DNA of 64,000 nt from Azospirillum oryzae (GTDB taxonomy: Bacteria; Pseudomonadota; Alphaproteobacteria; Azospirillales; Azospirillaceae). Below, one piece after another: positions 63,666 to 64,000 of this stretch; within the stretch, counting starts at the first letter, position 1, and each line of letters begins with the position of its first letter. The position numbers were made by a program, and so were the translations under genes. The stretch spans positions 496,001 to 560,000 of the forward strand of contig NZ_VTTM01000002.1 in assembly GCF_008364795.1 (NCBI RefSeq). The letters are read 5' to 3'. The notes under the pieces are model-generated. The model worked only from the letters and a program-made list of their open reading frames with translations. It had not been told where the DNA came from and ran no database searches.

Positions 63666-64000
63666 CGATCATCCTCCGCTGGGCCACCCATATCACCGGG
63701 CGGCGGCGATCCCCCCTTTTTGTCCGCGCCTGAAGGATCAGGCCAAGGACCGGACCGCTCGATCCGGCCCACGCAGACTCCGAACATAGAAAATTAGAAC
63801 AATATTGTTCGGAACAGCGGGCTTTACGCTTCATGCCGGGATGATTTATACGGTTCATTAACCAACGGCGCAAGGTGAGAACAGGAAAGTCACAGGCAAT
63901 AGATCAGATTTGGCAGGAAATTGAACGCAGAGCCGTTCATTCGATATTTAGGGGTAGCTGCGCCAAAGAGCGGCGCGAATGAACCGCTTTTCCGTTGGGG
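63666..64000. other. Intergenic region at the right edge
   Basis: 335 bases, AT-rich in the right part, with no gene visible. It contains the palindrome at 63797-63810 nested within CCGAACA...TGTTCGG (63780-63812). A gene to the right may start outside the window. Confidence 0.5.
63797..63810. promoter_or_regulatory. Perfect 14-bp palindrome upstream of LuxR-type gene
   Basis: GAACAATATTGTTC, fully symmetric, nested in a longer CCGAACA/TGTTCGG inverted repeat. Typical of a homodimer binding site; no matching family consensus is assigned. Confidence 0.65.

Overview
The window is GC-rich, densely coded chromosome or chromid DNA from a nitrogen-fixing alphaproteobacterium, most probably Azospirillum or a close Rhodospirillales relative. 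The grounds are the nifA-nifB-fdxN-nifZ-nifS-nifT order, the oxygen-sensing cysteine pattern C-X11-C-X19-C-X4-C in NifA, the lgt-midA-pgeF order and the large number of two-component proteins. No replication origin, CRISPR array, rRNA operon, transposase or integrase was seen.

1-9311: signalling and envelope genes, nearly all on the minus strand. A receiver gene, a membrane PAS/exonuclease fusion, a small membrane protein and a sodium-symporter/histidine kinase fusion form one overlapping operon (6778 down to 1117). A REC-PAS protein runs off the left edge. A SPOR protein, an isolated tatA and yciB follow. 9534-11226: a DUF4337-like membrane protein and an LpxR-type outer-membrane lipid A deacylase.

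11339-22196: the nitrogen-fixation island, all on the minus strand. nifA is followed by a cyclase-FHA gene. Then comes a sigma-54 (-24/-12) promoter with two upstream NifA sites, which drives nifB, fdxN, a TPR protein, an Fe-S leucine-rich-variant (LRV) protein, two NifZ-domain genes, nifS, nifT, a short nif-associated protein, a DegT-fold protein without a visible PLP lysine, and a SIR2-like protein. The logic is that NifA with RNAP-sigma54 activates nifB, which starts FeMo-cofactor synthesis, together with genes for sulfur delivery, electron transfer and P-cluster maturation. The structural genes nifHDK lie outside the window.

22548-25212: tetR, a membrane-fusion protein and an ABC ATPase in ATGA-overlapping order, without the expected permeases. 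25218-31718: a mixed region with small secreted or unknown proteins, a hybrid sensor kinase, an isolated TorD-like chaperone, an AhpD-like protein and a divergent CI/Cro-like repressor pair. 31790-36825: prs, pgeF, midA, lgt and hldD. 36980-39022: leuA with a leucine-rich leader peptide. 39084-42779: LrgA/LrgB, Tad-like proteins and a second membrane PAS/exonuclease-fold protein that has lost its catalytic residues. 42776-50472: egtB-like, rpmG, a C-terminal processing protease, rnr, a secreted protein and aroC, with two phased palindromes before aroC. 50640-50825: two identical tRNA-Thr genes. 50987-57979: a surface-polysaccharide cluster. 58137-63665: small conserved genes, GNAT, dcd, murA, a DUF2948-like gene, a PRC-barrel-like protein, a PfpI-type protein and an atypical LuxR-type regulator whose receiver lacks the phosphoacceptor aspartate.

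The most unusual features are the nif accessory genes (SIR2-like, lysine-less DegT, FHA-cyclase), the active/degenerate pair of membrane exonuclease fusions, the leuA leader peptide and several strong unassigned palindromic operators.
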